DNA from: Streptomyces sp. NL15-2K
GTDB lineage: Bacteria > Actinomycetota > Actinomycetes > Streptomycetales > Streptomycetaceae
DNA length: 64,000 nucleotides
Assembly (NCBI RefSeq): GCF_030551255.1
Contig: NZ_CP130630.1
Coordinates: 5,189,501 to 5,253,500, forward strand
Direction: 5' to 3'
Shown: piece by piece, positions 7,864-16,311 of the stretch
How positions within the stretch are numbered: position 1 is the first letter of the stretch
Layout of the letters: every line of letters begins with the position of its first letter
Notes under the pieces: model-generated
What the model was told of the DNA's origin: nothing
The model's input: only the letters and a program-made list of their open reading frames with translations
Databases searched by the model: none
Position numbers and translations under genes: made by a program

Positions 7864-8853
7864 TCACCATGCGAAAGCTTCGGGGGACGGTCCCGGCCCC
7901 GGGAAGATCTCGTCGAGAGCCGCAAGGAGCTCCGCGCCCAGGTCCAGGTCGAGGGCGCGCAGCGCTGAGTCAAGCTGCTCCTGCGTGCGTGGGCCGACGA
8001 TCGGTCCTGTCACGCCGGGACGGGTGAGCAGCCAGGCCAGGGCGGCCTCGCCTGGTTCGATGCCGTGCTTGTCGAGCAGGTTCTCGTACGCCTGGATCTG
8101 CTCGCGCGTGCGGGCGTCCTTGAGGGCGTCGGCGGCCCGTCCGCTCGCCCGGCGCCCCTCCGTGGCCTCCTTCTTGAGGACTCCGCCGAGCAGCCCGCCG
8201 TGCAGCGGCGACCACGGGATGACCCCGAGGCCGTAGACCTGCGCGGCAGGGATGACCTCCATCTCGGCGCGGCGCTCGGCGAGGTTGTAGAGGCACTGCT
8301 CGCTGACGAGCCCGACCCGGCCGTGTGTCTTCGCGTTCTCGTTGGCCTGGGCGATCTTGTAGCCGGGGAAGTTCGAGGAACCGGCGTAAAGGATCTTCCC
8401 TTGTTGGACCAGGACGTCGATCGCCTGCCAGATCTCCTCGAACGGCGTCGAACGGTCGATGTGATGGAACTGGTAGACGTCGATGTAGTCGGTCTGGAGC
8501 CGCTTGAGGGAAGCGTCCACGGCACGGCGGATGTTCACGGCGCTGAGCCGGTCATGGTTGGGCCAGGCCGGTCCGTCGGCGCCCATGTTCCCGTAGACCT
8601 TGGTGGCCAGGACCGTCTTGTCACGACGCCCGCCGCCCTTTGCGAACCAGGTACCGACGATCTCCTCGGTGCGCCCCTTGTTCTCACCCCACCCGTACAC
8701 ATTTGCAGTGTCAACGAAATTCAGCCCCGCATCGAGCGCCGCATCCATGATGGTGTGGCTGGTGGCTTCATCCGTCTGAGGCCCGAAGTTCATCGTGCCG
8801 AGCACGATGCGACTGACCTTGAGTCCGGTACGTCCCAGCTGCGTGTATTCCAT
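7864..8853 (-). CDS. Intact aldo/keto reductase carried by element I (replacement copy)
   Basis: 329 aa, complete AKR, very similar along its whole length to the interrupted host AKR (for example both have TDYIDVYQFHHIDR and NLAERRAEMEVIPAAQ). Tetrad residues are visible: Asp48 and Tyr53 (VDTANVYG), Lys85 (TVLATKVYG) and His130/131 (QFHH). It probably uses NADPH to reduce aldehydes or ketones, substrate unknown. It lies just inside attL in opposite orientation to the host gene. Around codons 44-53 it uses AAT, GTT, ACT and GCA codons that are rare in this genome, exactly where the host gene has the integration site. ATG 8853 is chosen because family homology begins there, although the frame is open upstream. 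Confidence 0.93.
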   Translation of the reverse strand: MEYTQLGRTGLKVSRIVLGTMNFGPQTDEATSHTIMDAALDAGLNFVDTANVYGWGENKGRTEEIVGTWFAKGGGRRDKTVLATKVYGNMGADGPAWPNHDRLSAVNIRRAVDASLKRLQTDYIDVYQFHHIDRSTPFEEIWQAIDVLVQQGKILYAGSSNFPGYKIAQANENAKTHGRVGLVSEQCLYNLAERRAEMEVIPAAQVYGLGVIPWSPLHGGLLGGVLKKEATEGRRASGRAADALKDARTREQIQAYENLLDKHGIEPGEAALAWLLTRPGVTGPIVGPRTQEQLDSALRALDLDLGAELLAALDEIFPGPGPSPEAFAW

Positions 8854-8921
8854 GGTCGCCAAGCGAACCCCTTCGAGTCCACTCCACGCAAGACGTCCGG
8901 CGGGCGGCGGGTACGCCTGCC

Positions 8922-9462
8922 TCAGGCGCCCTCGCCGATGTGCCGGTACAGCGTGGCGCGTGAGACGCCCAGGGCCCTGGCGATGGCGTTGACGCTCTCG
9001 CCCTTGGCCCGTCTGGCGCGGGCGACCGTGAGCATGTCGTCGTTCATGACAGCGGGCCGTCCACCGGTACGCCCCTGCGCCCTGGCCGCGTCCAGCCCGG
9101 CGCGGGTGCGCTCCTTGATGAGGCTGTGCTCGAACTCTGCCATCGCTCCGACGACCTGGAGCATGAGGCGGCCGTCGGCCGTGCCGGGGTCGATGTTGGC
9201 CAGTGCACCCGTGAGCACCTTGAAGCCGATGTCCCGCTCTCGAAGGGTGTCGACCATGGACACGAGGTCGATGAGCGACCGAGCGAAGCGGTCCAGCTTC
9301 CACACACACAGGCTGTCGCCGGCACGGGCGTAGTCGAGTGCTGCGTGCAGCTCTGGCCGATCGGTGTTCTTGCCGCTCGCCTTGTCCTCGAAGATGCGGG
9401 CGCAGCCTGCGTCGGCGAGCGCGTCACGCTGGAGCTGCGCCTCTTGGTCGCCGGTGGAGACG
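8922..9462 (-). pseudogene. Small serine resolvase, 3' part (split by nested element)
   Basis: From RVSTGDQEAQLQRDALADAG to the end this is a normal resolvase/invertase: RVS catalytic motif, WKLDRFARSL, GAMAEFEHSLIKERT and a C-terminal helix-turn-helix (SVNAIARALGVSRATLYRHI). The first beta strand is missing. Upstream the frame enters unrelated sequence of the nested element. The missing residues MNTGQLIGYA are encoded at 15899-15930. Joining the pieces at the shared 7-mer restores 190 codons in frame. It was probably the element's resolution or stability function and is now likely inactive. Confidence 0.9.
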
Positions 9463-9469
9463 CGGGCGT
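9463..9469. repeat. 7-bp core repeat at left end of nested element
   Basis: CGGGCGT, identical to 15899-15905. On the minus strand it encodes part of the resolvase GYAR sequence. GTTAGCTCT at 9468-9476 recurs at 9526-9534, giving direct repeats at the left end that could be recombinase-binding sites. Confidence 0.8.
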
Positions 9470-9568
9470 TAGCTCTGCGGTTTGAGTGTGTCTCGTGAGG
9501 GTGAAGTTCTGTCCCTCGTATGAGTGTTAGCTCTTGCTCTGTTTCGTGTCTCACTCCAGGTTCGTTCC

Positions 9569-10996
9569 GTGATCCTTCACTACTTCAGTTCAGCCGGGTG
9601 GGAAGAGTGGGGCCTGCACGACCGGCCCGTCATCCGGGAGGCCATGCCCGTCCTCATCGACGAGGACCTCTGCTTCGAGGACGCCGCGGGCCCGCGTCCG
9701 ACGATGGTGATGAACCTGTGGCTCCGGGAGTTACCGGTCAGCGGGGCGCCGTCACCGAAGTCCTGGCGGACGTACGCCCAGGCACTCAAGGGCTGGGCGG
9801 AGTTCCTCGACGCCCGCCGGATCTCTGTCTTCGCCGAGCGGCAGCGACTTCGGGATGCGTTGTCGATGTATGCGGAGTACCGGCTGTCCGGTCCGTTGGA
9901 GGTGCGGCTGAGCCCGGCGAGCTGGAATCTGGCGGTCAAGACGCTCTCGTCCTTCTACCAATGGGCAGCGGCCGAGGGGCATGCGCCGACGGTCCCGTTC
10001 TCCTACGTGCGGCAGTCGGTGACCCGCCCGGATGGCGCGCGGGTGGAGGTTGCCAGGAATCTGGCGACGGTGCGTACGGGAAACGCGCACGCGACGCGGA
10101 AGTACCTGGAGAGGCCGTACGCCGAGCTGCTGATGCACGCGTTGGCGGGTAACGACCCGGCGGGCGAGCGGGATGTCTCGTTTCGGGGGCGGGAGACCGG
10201 CCGCAACGCGGCCGTGATCGGCCTGGCGCTGTCCAGCGGGCTGCGGTCGCAGGAGTTCACGCATCTGACGGTCTACGAGGTGCCGTCGTTGCCGCGCCGC
10301 CGCACGGCGGTGCCGGTGCCTCTGGTGCTCGCCGCTCCGACGGCGAAGGGCAGAAGGGGTCGCTCGACGTGGATCGGCTATGACGACCTGGCCCGGGTTC
10401 ACGACTACATCGGCTGGGAGCGGGCGGCGGCGACGGAGGACTCGCGCTGGCGGCCCCGCGATCCGCTGTTCGTCGAAGCCCCCACGCATGACGGCGCACT
10501 CATCAACGGGACCCGCCGCCGCTGGCACACCCTCACGCCGGCCGAGCGCCTGCGGCTGGTGGCGCCCGGCGGGGGCAGCGCTCTGCTGGCGGTGCAGTCC
10601 GGCGGGAAGCCGTTCGTCGACTGGGCGACCGTCCTGCGCCGCACCGCGCAGCGGATCCGGGACCGCTACGAGCCGTCCTTCCCGCATGTTCACCCCCACG
10701 TCACCAGGCACACTTTCGCGATGGCGACGCTGGAGCGCCTGGTGCGCGGCTACTACCAGCAGGCTGCTCAGCTGGTCGTGGACGCTGGTGGTGATGACGC
10801 GCTGGCGCTCTACCTGACCAAGGCCGATCCGCTGCTGGTGCTGCGCGACCTGTTGGGGCATACCAGTGCCGTCACCACTCAGGCATATCTGCATCTGCTC
10901 GACACCCAGCGGATCTACCGCGACGCCTACGCAGCCGCCGGGGGAGCCCCGGCCGCGGACGAGGCGGCGGCAGTCGAGTTCGAGGACGAGGTCTGA
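9569..10996 (+). CDS. Tyrosine recombinase 1 of the trio (TnpA-like)
   Basis: 475 aa from GTG 9569 (an in-frame start at 9524 is possible). The N-terminal SAM-like DNA-binding region includes SWRTYAQALKGWAEFL. The catalytic domain has Arg in SSGLRSQEFTHL, the HxxRH box HPHVTRHTFAMATLE, LLGHTSAVTTQAYLHL with the second His, and the nucleophile Tyr. All active-site residues are present. First gene of a four-gene overlapping operon: its TGA overlaps the next ATG at 10996. Expected to catalyse integration and excision of the nested element together with the next two proteins. Confidence 0.9.
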   Translation: MILHYFSSAGWEEWGLHDRPVIREAMPVLIDEDLCFEDAAGPRPTMVMNLWLRELPVSGAPSPKSWRTYAQALKGWAEFLDARRISVFAERQRLRDALSMYAEYRLSGPLEVRLSPASWNLAVKTLSSFYQWAAAEGHAPTVPFSYVRQSVTRPDGARVEVARNLATVRTGNAHATRKYLERPYAELLMHALAGNDPAGERDVSFRGRETGRNAAVIGLALSSGLRSQEFTHLTVYEVPSLPRRRTAVPVPLVLAAPTAKGRRGRSTWIGYDDLARVHDYIGWERAAATEDSRWRPRDPLFVEAPTHDGALINGTRRRWHTLTPAERLRLVAPGGGSALLAVQSGGKPFVDWATVLRRTAQRIRDRYEPSFPHVHPHVTRHTFAMATLERLVRGYYQQAAQLVVDAGGDDALALYLTKADPLLVLRDLLGHTSAVTTQAYLHLLDTQRIYRDAYAAAGGAPAADEAAAVEFEDEV

Positions 10997-12720
10997 TGCC
11001 GGCCGAGATCCAGCAGCCGTTGGCGGTGCTGTTCACCCTGCCGGACGGCGTCGTCCATCACGGGGCTCTGCACGATCTGCCGAACCAGCAGATGGCCGCG
11101 GACCTGGCCATGGGGCTGGTGGCGGCCACCCACCCGCACGGGCCGATCCGCACCCGCTCCGTGGCCCGGCAGTACATGACGACGATGCGCCGGATGGCGC
11201 ATGATCTCGACGCCTTGGGTGCCACGGGTGGTCTTGCCGATCTGACCCCGGCCACGCTGGTGCAGTACTGGCTGACCTGCGACTACCACCGCGAGCGGCG
11301 TATCCGCGTGGTGCTGGATGCTTTCCAGGAGACCACCGGAGGGCTGGATGAGGGCATCTGCCGCCACCTTGCCGGGCGGCGGATCAACAAGGCCGGGAAG
11401 AGCCGGCCCAACCAGCCCTACAGCGACGGCGAGTGGCAGCGGCTCGAAGCCGCGTGCACCGAGCAGATTGCGGAGGCCCGCCGCGCTCACCGCAAGGCGC
11501 TGGAGGCGGCCGCCCGCGGCGCCGACCCGTCCGCCCACGGAATCACCCTCGACAACGTCGCCTGGCTCTGGCTCCACGCAGGGCCCGCGGAGGCGAGAAG
11601 AGCCGTCGAGCGGCTCGGCACAGCGGACGTCGACATGGACGGGGCGCAGATCGCCGGGGTGGAAGCGGCGCTCTTCCCGGTGACCGACACAGCACTCGCC
11701 TACCTCACTCTGTTCGCGATGCGCACGGGTATCGTCCCGGACGGCATCGACGCGCTGCGACTCGACGACATCACCCGGACCTCGGCCAACACGGTCCTGC
11801 TCTCCTACCGCAAGGGACGCACTGGGGGCGAGGTGCTCAACCTCCCCCGCGACGCGGTGCGGTTGCTGGACCGCTGGCTGGATCACTCGGCCCCGCTGCG
11901 CGAACATGCCGGTGAGCTGGCCGGGCATCTGTGGATCCACATGGGCCGCGATGGCGGCGGCCGGGGAGCCGGACGGGGCAGGATCTTCGCCCGGCCCCGC
12001 ACCCAGAGCAGGCGACGGGCGTGGATGGAGTCCTCGGGCGTGCTCGGCGACGACGGACGGCTACTGCCGGTGCACGGTGGCCGGGTCCGTGCCACCTACC
12101 ATCACCGCCGCGACCGGGCGGCCTGGACCGGGCGCACAACGATCGACCCCAACCACAGCGCCCGCGTCGAGGGTGACCACTACCTCAGCTCTCACACCCC
12201 GGCCCAGTTGGATGCCTTGGAGGGCGTCATCGAGCAGGCCCAGGGCGACGTGCGCCGCAAGGCTGGCCCGCCGGTCGTGGTCAGCGGCGAGGACGCTGCC
12301 GCATTCGCCGCGTCGTTCCCGCGTCTGGTCGAGGACGCCGGTCTGGACGCGGCGACCATCAAGGCTCTGCTCTCCGGTGAACAGGACGTGTTCGTCGCCG
12401 CCTGCGCCAGTCCGCTGAACAGCCCGCACGCGCCGGCGGGAACTTTGTGCCCGGCCCGGCCGTGGGTGTGTCTGCTGTGTCCGCTCGCGGCGTTCGCGCC
12501 CCGTCACCTGCCCAACCTGCTCCGGCTCAAGGAGTACTTCTCCCGGCAGGCCCAGCAGATGACCACCGCCCAGTTCCTGCAGATCTTCGGCCCGTATGCG
12601 GCCCGGCTGGACGAGGACATCCTGCCCCGGTTCGGCCCGGCCGCCATCGACGCCGCCAGTCGGCAGATCAACGAGACCGGCGCCTTCCTGCCGCTGAACC
12701 TGGAGGAACAGTCCCAGTGA
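10996..12720 (+). CDS. Recombinase 2 of the trio, degenerate tyrosine recombinase
   Basis: 574 aa, coupled to its neighbours by ATG and GTG overlaps. The middle of the protein resembles a tyrosine-recombinase catalytic domain (LFAMRTGIVPDGIDALRLDD, RVRATYHHRR, TIDPNHSARVEGDHYLS), but the first catalytic Arg position reads GIV instead of GLR. This subunit may therefore have a structural or regulatory role in a mixed complex. The C-terminus has a Cys cluster (CASPLN, GTLCPARPWVCLLCPLA) that could bind zinc. Residue assignment is by eye and should be treated as provisional. Confidence 0.75.
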   Translation: MPAEIQQPLAVLFTLPDGVVHHGALHDLPNQQMAADLAMGLVAATHPHGPIRTRSVARQYMTTMRRMAHDLDALGATGGLADLTPATLVQYWLTCDYHRERRIRVVLDAFQETTGGLDEGICRHLAGRRINKAGKSRPNQPYSDGEWQRLEAACTEQIAEARRAHRKALEAAARGADPSAHGITLDNVAWLWLHAGPAEARRAVERLGTADVDMDGAQIAGVEAALFPVTDTALAYLTLFAMRTGIVPDGIDALRLDDITRTSANTVLLSYRKGRTGGEVLNLPRDAVRLLDRWLDHSAPLREHAGELAGHLWIHMGRDGGGRGAGRGRIFARPRTQSRRRAWMESSGVLGDDGRLLPVHGGRVRATYHHRRDRAAWTGRTTIDPNHSARVEGDHYLSSHTPAQLDALEGVIEQAQGDVRRKAGPPVVVSGEDAAAFAASFPRLVEDAGLDAATIKALLSGEQDVFVAACASPLNSPHAPAGTLCPARPWVCLLCPLAAFAPRHLPNLLRLKEYFSRQAQQMTTAQFLQIFGPYAARLDEDILPRFGPAAIDAASRQINETGAFLPLNLEEQSQ

Positions 12721-14891
12721 CGACCGCCCATGCCGCCGCCGTCCCGGTCCTTGCCGGACGGCACCCCTTCCGCGGTCTGCCGGTCATCGAGACCGCTGGC
12801 CTGCGGCGCGATCCCCGCAGCCCTCGCCCCGTGTTCGACCAGGACGTGTGGGACCTGACCGGCCTCGCTGACGCCCCGGTGGTGATGAGCAGACACCGCA
12901 AGATCCTTGACTTCACCGCCATCGCCAGCTCGCGCTGGCGGCAGGTCGCCCGCGAGTATCTGCTGGCACGACTGGCCCCGCTCCATCCGGATGTGGCCAC
13001 CCTGCCGTGGGCCTTCCGCGTCCCGCTGAACCCGAACTCGCTCTGGTCCGAGCTGAAACACCTGGCCCTGTGGTTCAACTACCTCACCTCGGTCGGCGTC
13101 ACCTCGCTGTCCCAGGTCCGCCAGCACCACTGCGACGCCTACCTCGCCACGGTCTCGCGCACCACCGCCGATCCCAACCGGCCGCTGTCGCCTTCGACCA
13201 CGGCGGCGAGGGTGCGTATCCCGCAGTTCCTCGCTCTCTACACGGAGATCCTCAGCGACCGCTACCAGCCAGGTTTCACCCCGTGGGCGGGACGCGGCGC
13301 CGACGAGGTCGCCGGATACGTACGCAGCGACGAGAACCGGGTGCCACCGGTTCCGGATGCGTTGCTGCGGCCCCTGCTGGCGAACTGTCTGTACTTGCTG
13401 GAGACGATCGGCCCGCCGCTGGCGGCCGAGGTCGCGGCAGCCCGCGCCGCCGACGACCGCGAGGCCGCCTCGCAGCGGAGCCTGCTGGTCCACCAGATCG
13501 ACAAGGTGCGCGAGGCCGTCGACCAGCGGCGTGGTGCCGGGATCCCGGCACCACAAGCCCAGTCATCGACCGTCGCCCAGCGGCTCAAGGGCGGATGGGA
13601 CCCAGACGATCCGCTTCTGCACATGGCCTGGCACCCCTTCGTCGTCGAGACCGCAGGCGCCATGGGCCACCGTCGGCAACTGGAGACTCTCCGCCCCGAG
13701 CTGGAACGCTGGGTGAGCCAGTGCGGCCTGCAACCGCCCTGGTGCCGTGACGCGGCTCGGATTCCCCGGCACGGCGACGGCGAACTGGTGCCGTGGGCCT
13801 TGCCGATGGCCCGGCACCAGCTGGACGCGACGGTCTACGTGGTCACCTCAGCCGCCTATTTCCTCACCTCGGCGCTGTCCGGCATGCGCACCTCCGAGCT
13901 GGCGGAACTGACCAGCGGATGCCGACAGCAGGAACAGCGACCCGGCGGCGGCACCCGCTACCGTCTGGTCTCCCGCCGCATCAAGGGCGAAGCGTTCGGC
14001 GGGACCGAGGACGCCTGGGTGGTCATCGAGGACGTGCATCACGCCGTCACCACCGCCGAAGCCCTCACCAGCGCCCCGCCGGGCCAGCGGCTGTTCGCCA
14101 AGGCGTCCAACAACAGCAACCGCCGCTACACAGCCCTGCGTTCATGGGTGAACGGCGAGCACGGACAGCGGCTCGGGCTGGAACCCCTTCCAGACGGACC
14201 GGTCAACCCGCGAGCCCTCCGCCGCACCCTCGCGATGGCCATCGCCCAGCGCCCGCACGGCCTGATGGCCACGAAACTGCACCTCAAACACGTCAGCGTC
14301 GCCACGACCGAGGGGTATGCCGCCCGCCCCGGCGGGCACCAGGCTGCCTTCGCTGCCGAGGTTGCCGCCGAGGAAGAGGCCGAACACCTGCGACTGACCG
14401 TCGCTGCCTATGAGGACTACCAGCGCGGCATCCTGCCCAGCGGACAAGGCGCCCGCGACCTGATCACGGCCTTCAAGGCCGCCGACCAGGCCCTGGACCG
14501 GCATGAGGCCGGGCCGGTCACCGTCATCGACGACCGCCGCGTCGAGCGGGTCCTGAAGGCGAAGGCCAAGACCCTCCACATCGGAGTAGGCAACTACTGC
14601 TGGTTCTCCGACCCGAGCAAGGCGTTGTGCCTGAAACTCGCCGGCACCCCGGACGCCGACAAGCCCCTGATGGGGATGTGCGACTCGGCCCGCTGCCCGC
14701 AGGCTACCCACCATCCCCAGCATCGGCAGGTCTGGGCCGACCACGCCGAGAGCACCCAGGCCGTCTTCCTCGGCAACCCCAGACTCTCCAAGCCCGAACG
14801 GGCCCGAGCCCAGACCGCGTTCGATCGCGCCACTCGCATCGTCGCCGAGATCGACACCGCCGGACACGCAGACGAGGAGCTCGCCCCATGA
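12717..14891 (+). CDS. Recombinase 3 of the trio (TnpB-like tyrosine recombinase)
   Basis: 724 aa from GTG 12717, which overlaps the previous TGA; upstream in-frame sequence is out-of-frame readthrough of recombinase 2. Catalytic region: SALSGMRTSELAELTSG (Arg), RALRRTLAMAIAQ (Arg box; the usual His is replaced) and LHLKHVSVATTEGYA (His and Tyr). The C-terminal domain carries YCWFSDPSKALCLKL and MGMCDSARCPQATHH, a likely zinc-binding Cys/His cluster. Long N-terminal domain (about 400 aa). Stop overlaps the next gene (ATGA). Confidence 0.85.
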   Translation: MTTAHAAAVPVLAGRHPFRGLPVIETAGLRRDPRSPRPVFDQDVWDLTGLADAPVVMSRHRKILDFTAIASSRWRQVAREYLLARLAPLHPDVATLPWAFRVPLNPNSLWSELKHLALWFNYLTSVGVTSLSQVRQHHCDAYLATVSRTTADPNRPLSPSTTAARVRIPQFLALYTEILSDRYQPGFTPWAGRGADEVAGYVRSDENRVPPVPDALLRPLLANCLYLLETIGPPLAAEVAAARAADDREAASQRSLLVHQIDKVREAVDQRRGAGIPAPQAQSSTVAQRLKGGWDPDDPLLHMAWHPFVVETAGAMGHRRQLETLRPELERWVSQCGLQPPWCRDAARIPRHGDGELVPWALPMARHQLDATVYVVTSAAYFLTSALSGMRTSELAELTSGCRQQEQRPGGGTRYRLVSRRIKGEAFGGTEDAWVVIEDVHHAVTTAEALTSAPPGQRLFAKASNNSNRRYTALRSWVNGEHGQRLGLEPLPDGPVNPRALRRTLAMAIAQRPHGLMATKLHLKHVSVATTEGYAARPGGHQAAFAAEVAAEEEAEHLRLTVAAYEDYQRGILPSGQGARDLITAFKAADQALDRHEAGPVTVIDDRRVERVLKAKAKTLHIGVGNYCWFSDPSKALCLKLAGTPDADKPLMGMCDSARCPQATHHPQHRQVWADHAESTQAVFLGNPRLSKPERARAQTAFDRATRIVAEIDTAGHADEELAP

Positions 14892-15313
14892 GGCAGGAAC
14901 ACCAGACCGAAGCCGAGGCCAGAATCCGGGCGGCGATGCGCCAACTCCTCACCGGTCCCGTCCCCGACGGCCTGAAATGCGACGTCAAGAGCCTGTGCAC
15001 CCTCGCCAGAGTGCCGCGGCCGACCTTCTACCGCACCTACCCGCATCTGAAAGCCGAGTTCGACCGCCAGCGAACCGCCACCCAGGAAGCCGGACGACAA
15101 CCTGACCAACGCCTGGCGCAGATCGAACGACTCAAGGCCGAAGTCGCGACTCTGCGCGAGCGCCTCAGCCGGAAGGACACGGAGCTCGACGCACTGAAGG
15201 AGTTCCAGACCACAGCCTTGTCTCGCCTCGCCGCACAGCACGAGGAGATCGTGATGCTGCGACGCGACTCGTTCCCAGCCTCAAGCAGCCCTCAGCTGCG
15301 TCCTGTTGAGTAG
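14888..15313 (+). CDS. TnpC-like accessory protein (DUF6262-type)
   Basis: 141 aa. An N-terminal helix-turn-helix-like region (VKSLCTLARVPRPTFYRTYP) is followed by a coiled coil (about residues 70-120, RLAQIERLKAEVATLRERLS). Small helical partners of this kind accompany Tn554-like recombinases and are thought to stimulate or orient recombination. The ATG overlaps the stop of recombinase 3, so it belongs to the same operon. Confidence 0.8.
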   Translation: MRQEHQTEAEARIRAAMRQLLTGPVPDGLKCDVKSLCTLARVPRPTFYRTYPHLKAEFDRQRTATQEAGRQPDQRLAQIERLKAEVATLRERLSRKDTELDALKEFQTTALSRLAAQHEEIVMLRRDSFPASSSPQLRPVE

Positions 15314-15425
15314 CCGTCACGGCACGGAAGGGCTTGTCGGCCACATCCTTCAATCTCGCGGACATCTATCAATGTCGCTGAGATTGAGCTATGTTCGCGA
15401 CACGTCAATCAAGGAGGTTTCGTTC

Positions 15426-15710
15426 ATGGCAAGTCCTCGCGTCCTCAGGCTCACCTTCGAGTTTCACGTCCCGGAAGGACTCAACGCGAACATCCGCTTT
15501 GCCCGCATTGAGAAGGCCGCCGCTTCCCTGACTGCAGGTATCCAGGCGCTCGCGTCGACCGCCTTCCCCTGGGCCGATCGCCTCGTCGTGCGCAAGGAGT
15601 GGTCTTACCAGTGGTGGGCACCTGAGGCTGACGAGATCCCGCTGCCGCCCTCCGACTCCAACACCGTGTCCAACGACGTCCCGGAGCCGGCTACAACCGC
15701 CAAGGAATAA
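15426..15710 (+). CDS. Small protein of unknown function in nested element
   Basis: 94 aa with a strong ribosome binding site (AAGGAGG at 15411-15417) before ATG 15426. Sequence features: VLRLTFEFHVPEGLNANIRF, then a Trp-rich WSYQWWAPEADEIPLPP. No signal peptide or membrane segment. It sits 110 bp after the recombinase operon and is followed directly by a terminator, so it is probably separately controlled. Not recognised. Confidence 0.7.
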   Translation: MASPRVLRLTFEFHVPEGLNANIRFARIEKAAASLTAGIQALASTAFPWADRLVVRKEWSYQWWAPEADEIPLPPSDSNTVSNDVPEPATTAKE

Positions 15711-15728
15711 CACACCCCATTGCGATGA

Positions 15729-15762
15729 CTGAGGCCCACGGTCTTGTGGTCGTGGGCCTCAG
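15729..15762 (+). terminator. Intrinsic terminator after the nested element operon
   Basis: Twelve-base-pair stem CTGAGGCCCACG and its complement around a 10-nt loop, 18 nt after the stop at 15710. There is no T-tract, as is common in high-GC genomes. Confidence 0.8.
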
Positions 15763-15898
15763 CGCTTGAAGTTTGATCGACTTTCGAAGTGGTCCGGGCC
15801 CGTGAGACACGAAGTCAGACGTTCAATGCGCCGACATTGCCAATGAGACCGCGGACAGGCAATACACAACCGACTGGACACGTCTCATGCCCGGCTAT

Positions 15899-15930
15899 CG
15901 GGCGTACCCGATGAGCTGGCCAGTGTTCAT
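15899..15930 (-). pseudogene. Small serine resolvase, 5' fragment
   Basis: ATG 15930 followed by codons for NTGQLIGYA and the first two bases of an Arg codon. IGYAR is the canonical first strand of small serine recombinases, ending just before the catalytic Ser. Continuation at 9462 gives GYARVSTGDQ. In its present place the frame stops after MNTGQLIGYAR. Confidence 0.88.
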
Positions 15931-15963
15931 GTTCGCCGTCACAGCCGAGACAATCTCAGAACT

Positions 15964-16075
15964 CGTCTCAATACGTCAAGCCTGAGGCGGGGGTTTCGAG
16001 ACGGGTTTTGAACAGCGCTGGGCTCCCTTCTGGGATGCCTGATACCTCGTCTCGCAAACCTTGGTTTCTGAGACG
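15964..16075. promoter_or_regulatory. res-like recombination/operator site upstream of the resolvase
   Basis: Four copies of a CGTCTC-based half-site occur in alternating orientation upstream of the resolvase ATG: CGTCTCAATAC (15964), the complement of CGTCTCGAAACCC (15991-16003), CGTCTCGCAAACC (16048-16060) and the complement of CGTCTCAGAAACC (16063-16075). The last two form a 28-bp dyad with a 2-bp centre, the size of a crossover site I in Tn3/gamma-delta res sites. The rest of the gap to 16311 shows no clear gene. Confidence 0.6.
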
Positions 16076-16311
16076 CCCGTTTCTGAATCACGCGCTGCGC
16101 CCTGTCGGTCGCGGTGGCAACCGACGTACGCCGTCTGCCTGTGCGTCGCTGTGATCTCGCGGGCCCGCTGGTAGCGAAGCCTGCCAGCCGCTCGCGCGGA
16201 CGCAGCACGAGCCAGCCTTGGCGATGAGGGAAGGGGGTATGACCCCCGGAGGGGTCTTTGCCCGACCGCCGAGTCTTACCGGCCGAGATCGCGCCACGGT
16301 TTCAGGGTTGA

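Larger units (their letters stand above)
9463..15898. mobile_element. Nested Tn554/RIT-like element (6,436 bp) with three tyrosine recombinases
   Basis: It is bounded by the direct repeat CGGGCGT at 9463-9469 and 15899-15905. Precise removal with one copy of the 7-mer rejoins a complete resolvase gene. Just inside the 7-mers the ends read TTAGC and GCTAT, a short inverted repeat. The cargo is an overlapping recombinase trio, a TnpC/DUF6262-like protein and a small unknown gene with a terminator. Tn554-type elements insert site-specifically with a 6-7 bp core and use TnpA, TnpB and TnpC; RIT elements carry three tandem tyrosine recombinases. This element combines features of both. Confidence 0.88.

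Noticed and set aside
7864..9309. AKR-resolvase fusion protein
   Set aside because: The upstream part is the resolvase gene read in the wrong frame; the AKR starts at 8853.
12447..12716. In-frame N-terminal extension of recombinase 3
   Set aside because: It overlaps the coding end of recombinase 2 in another frame; the GTG at 12717 coupled to the upstream stop is the natural start.
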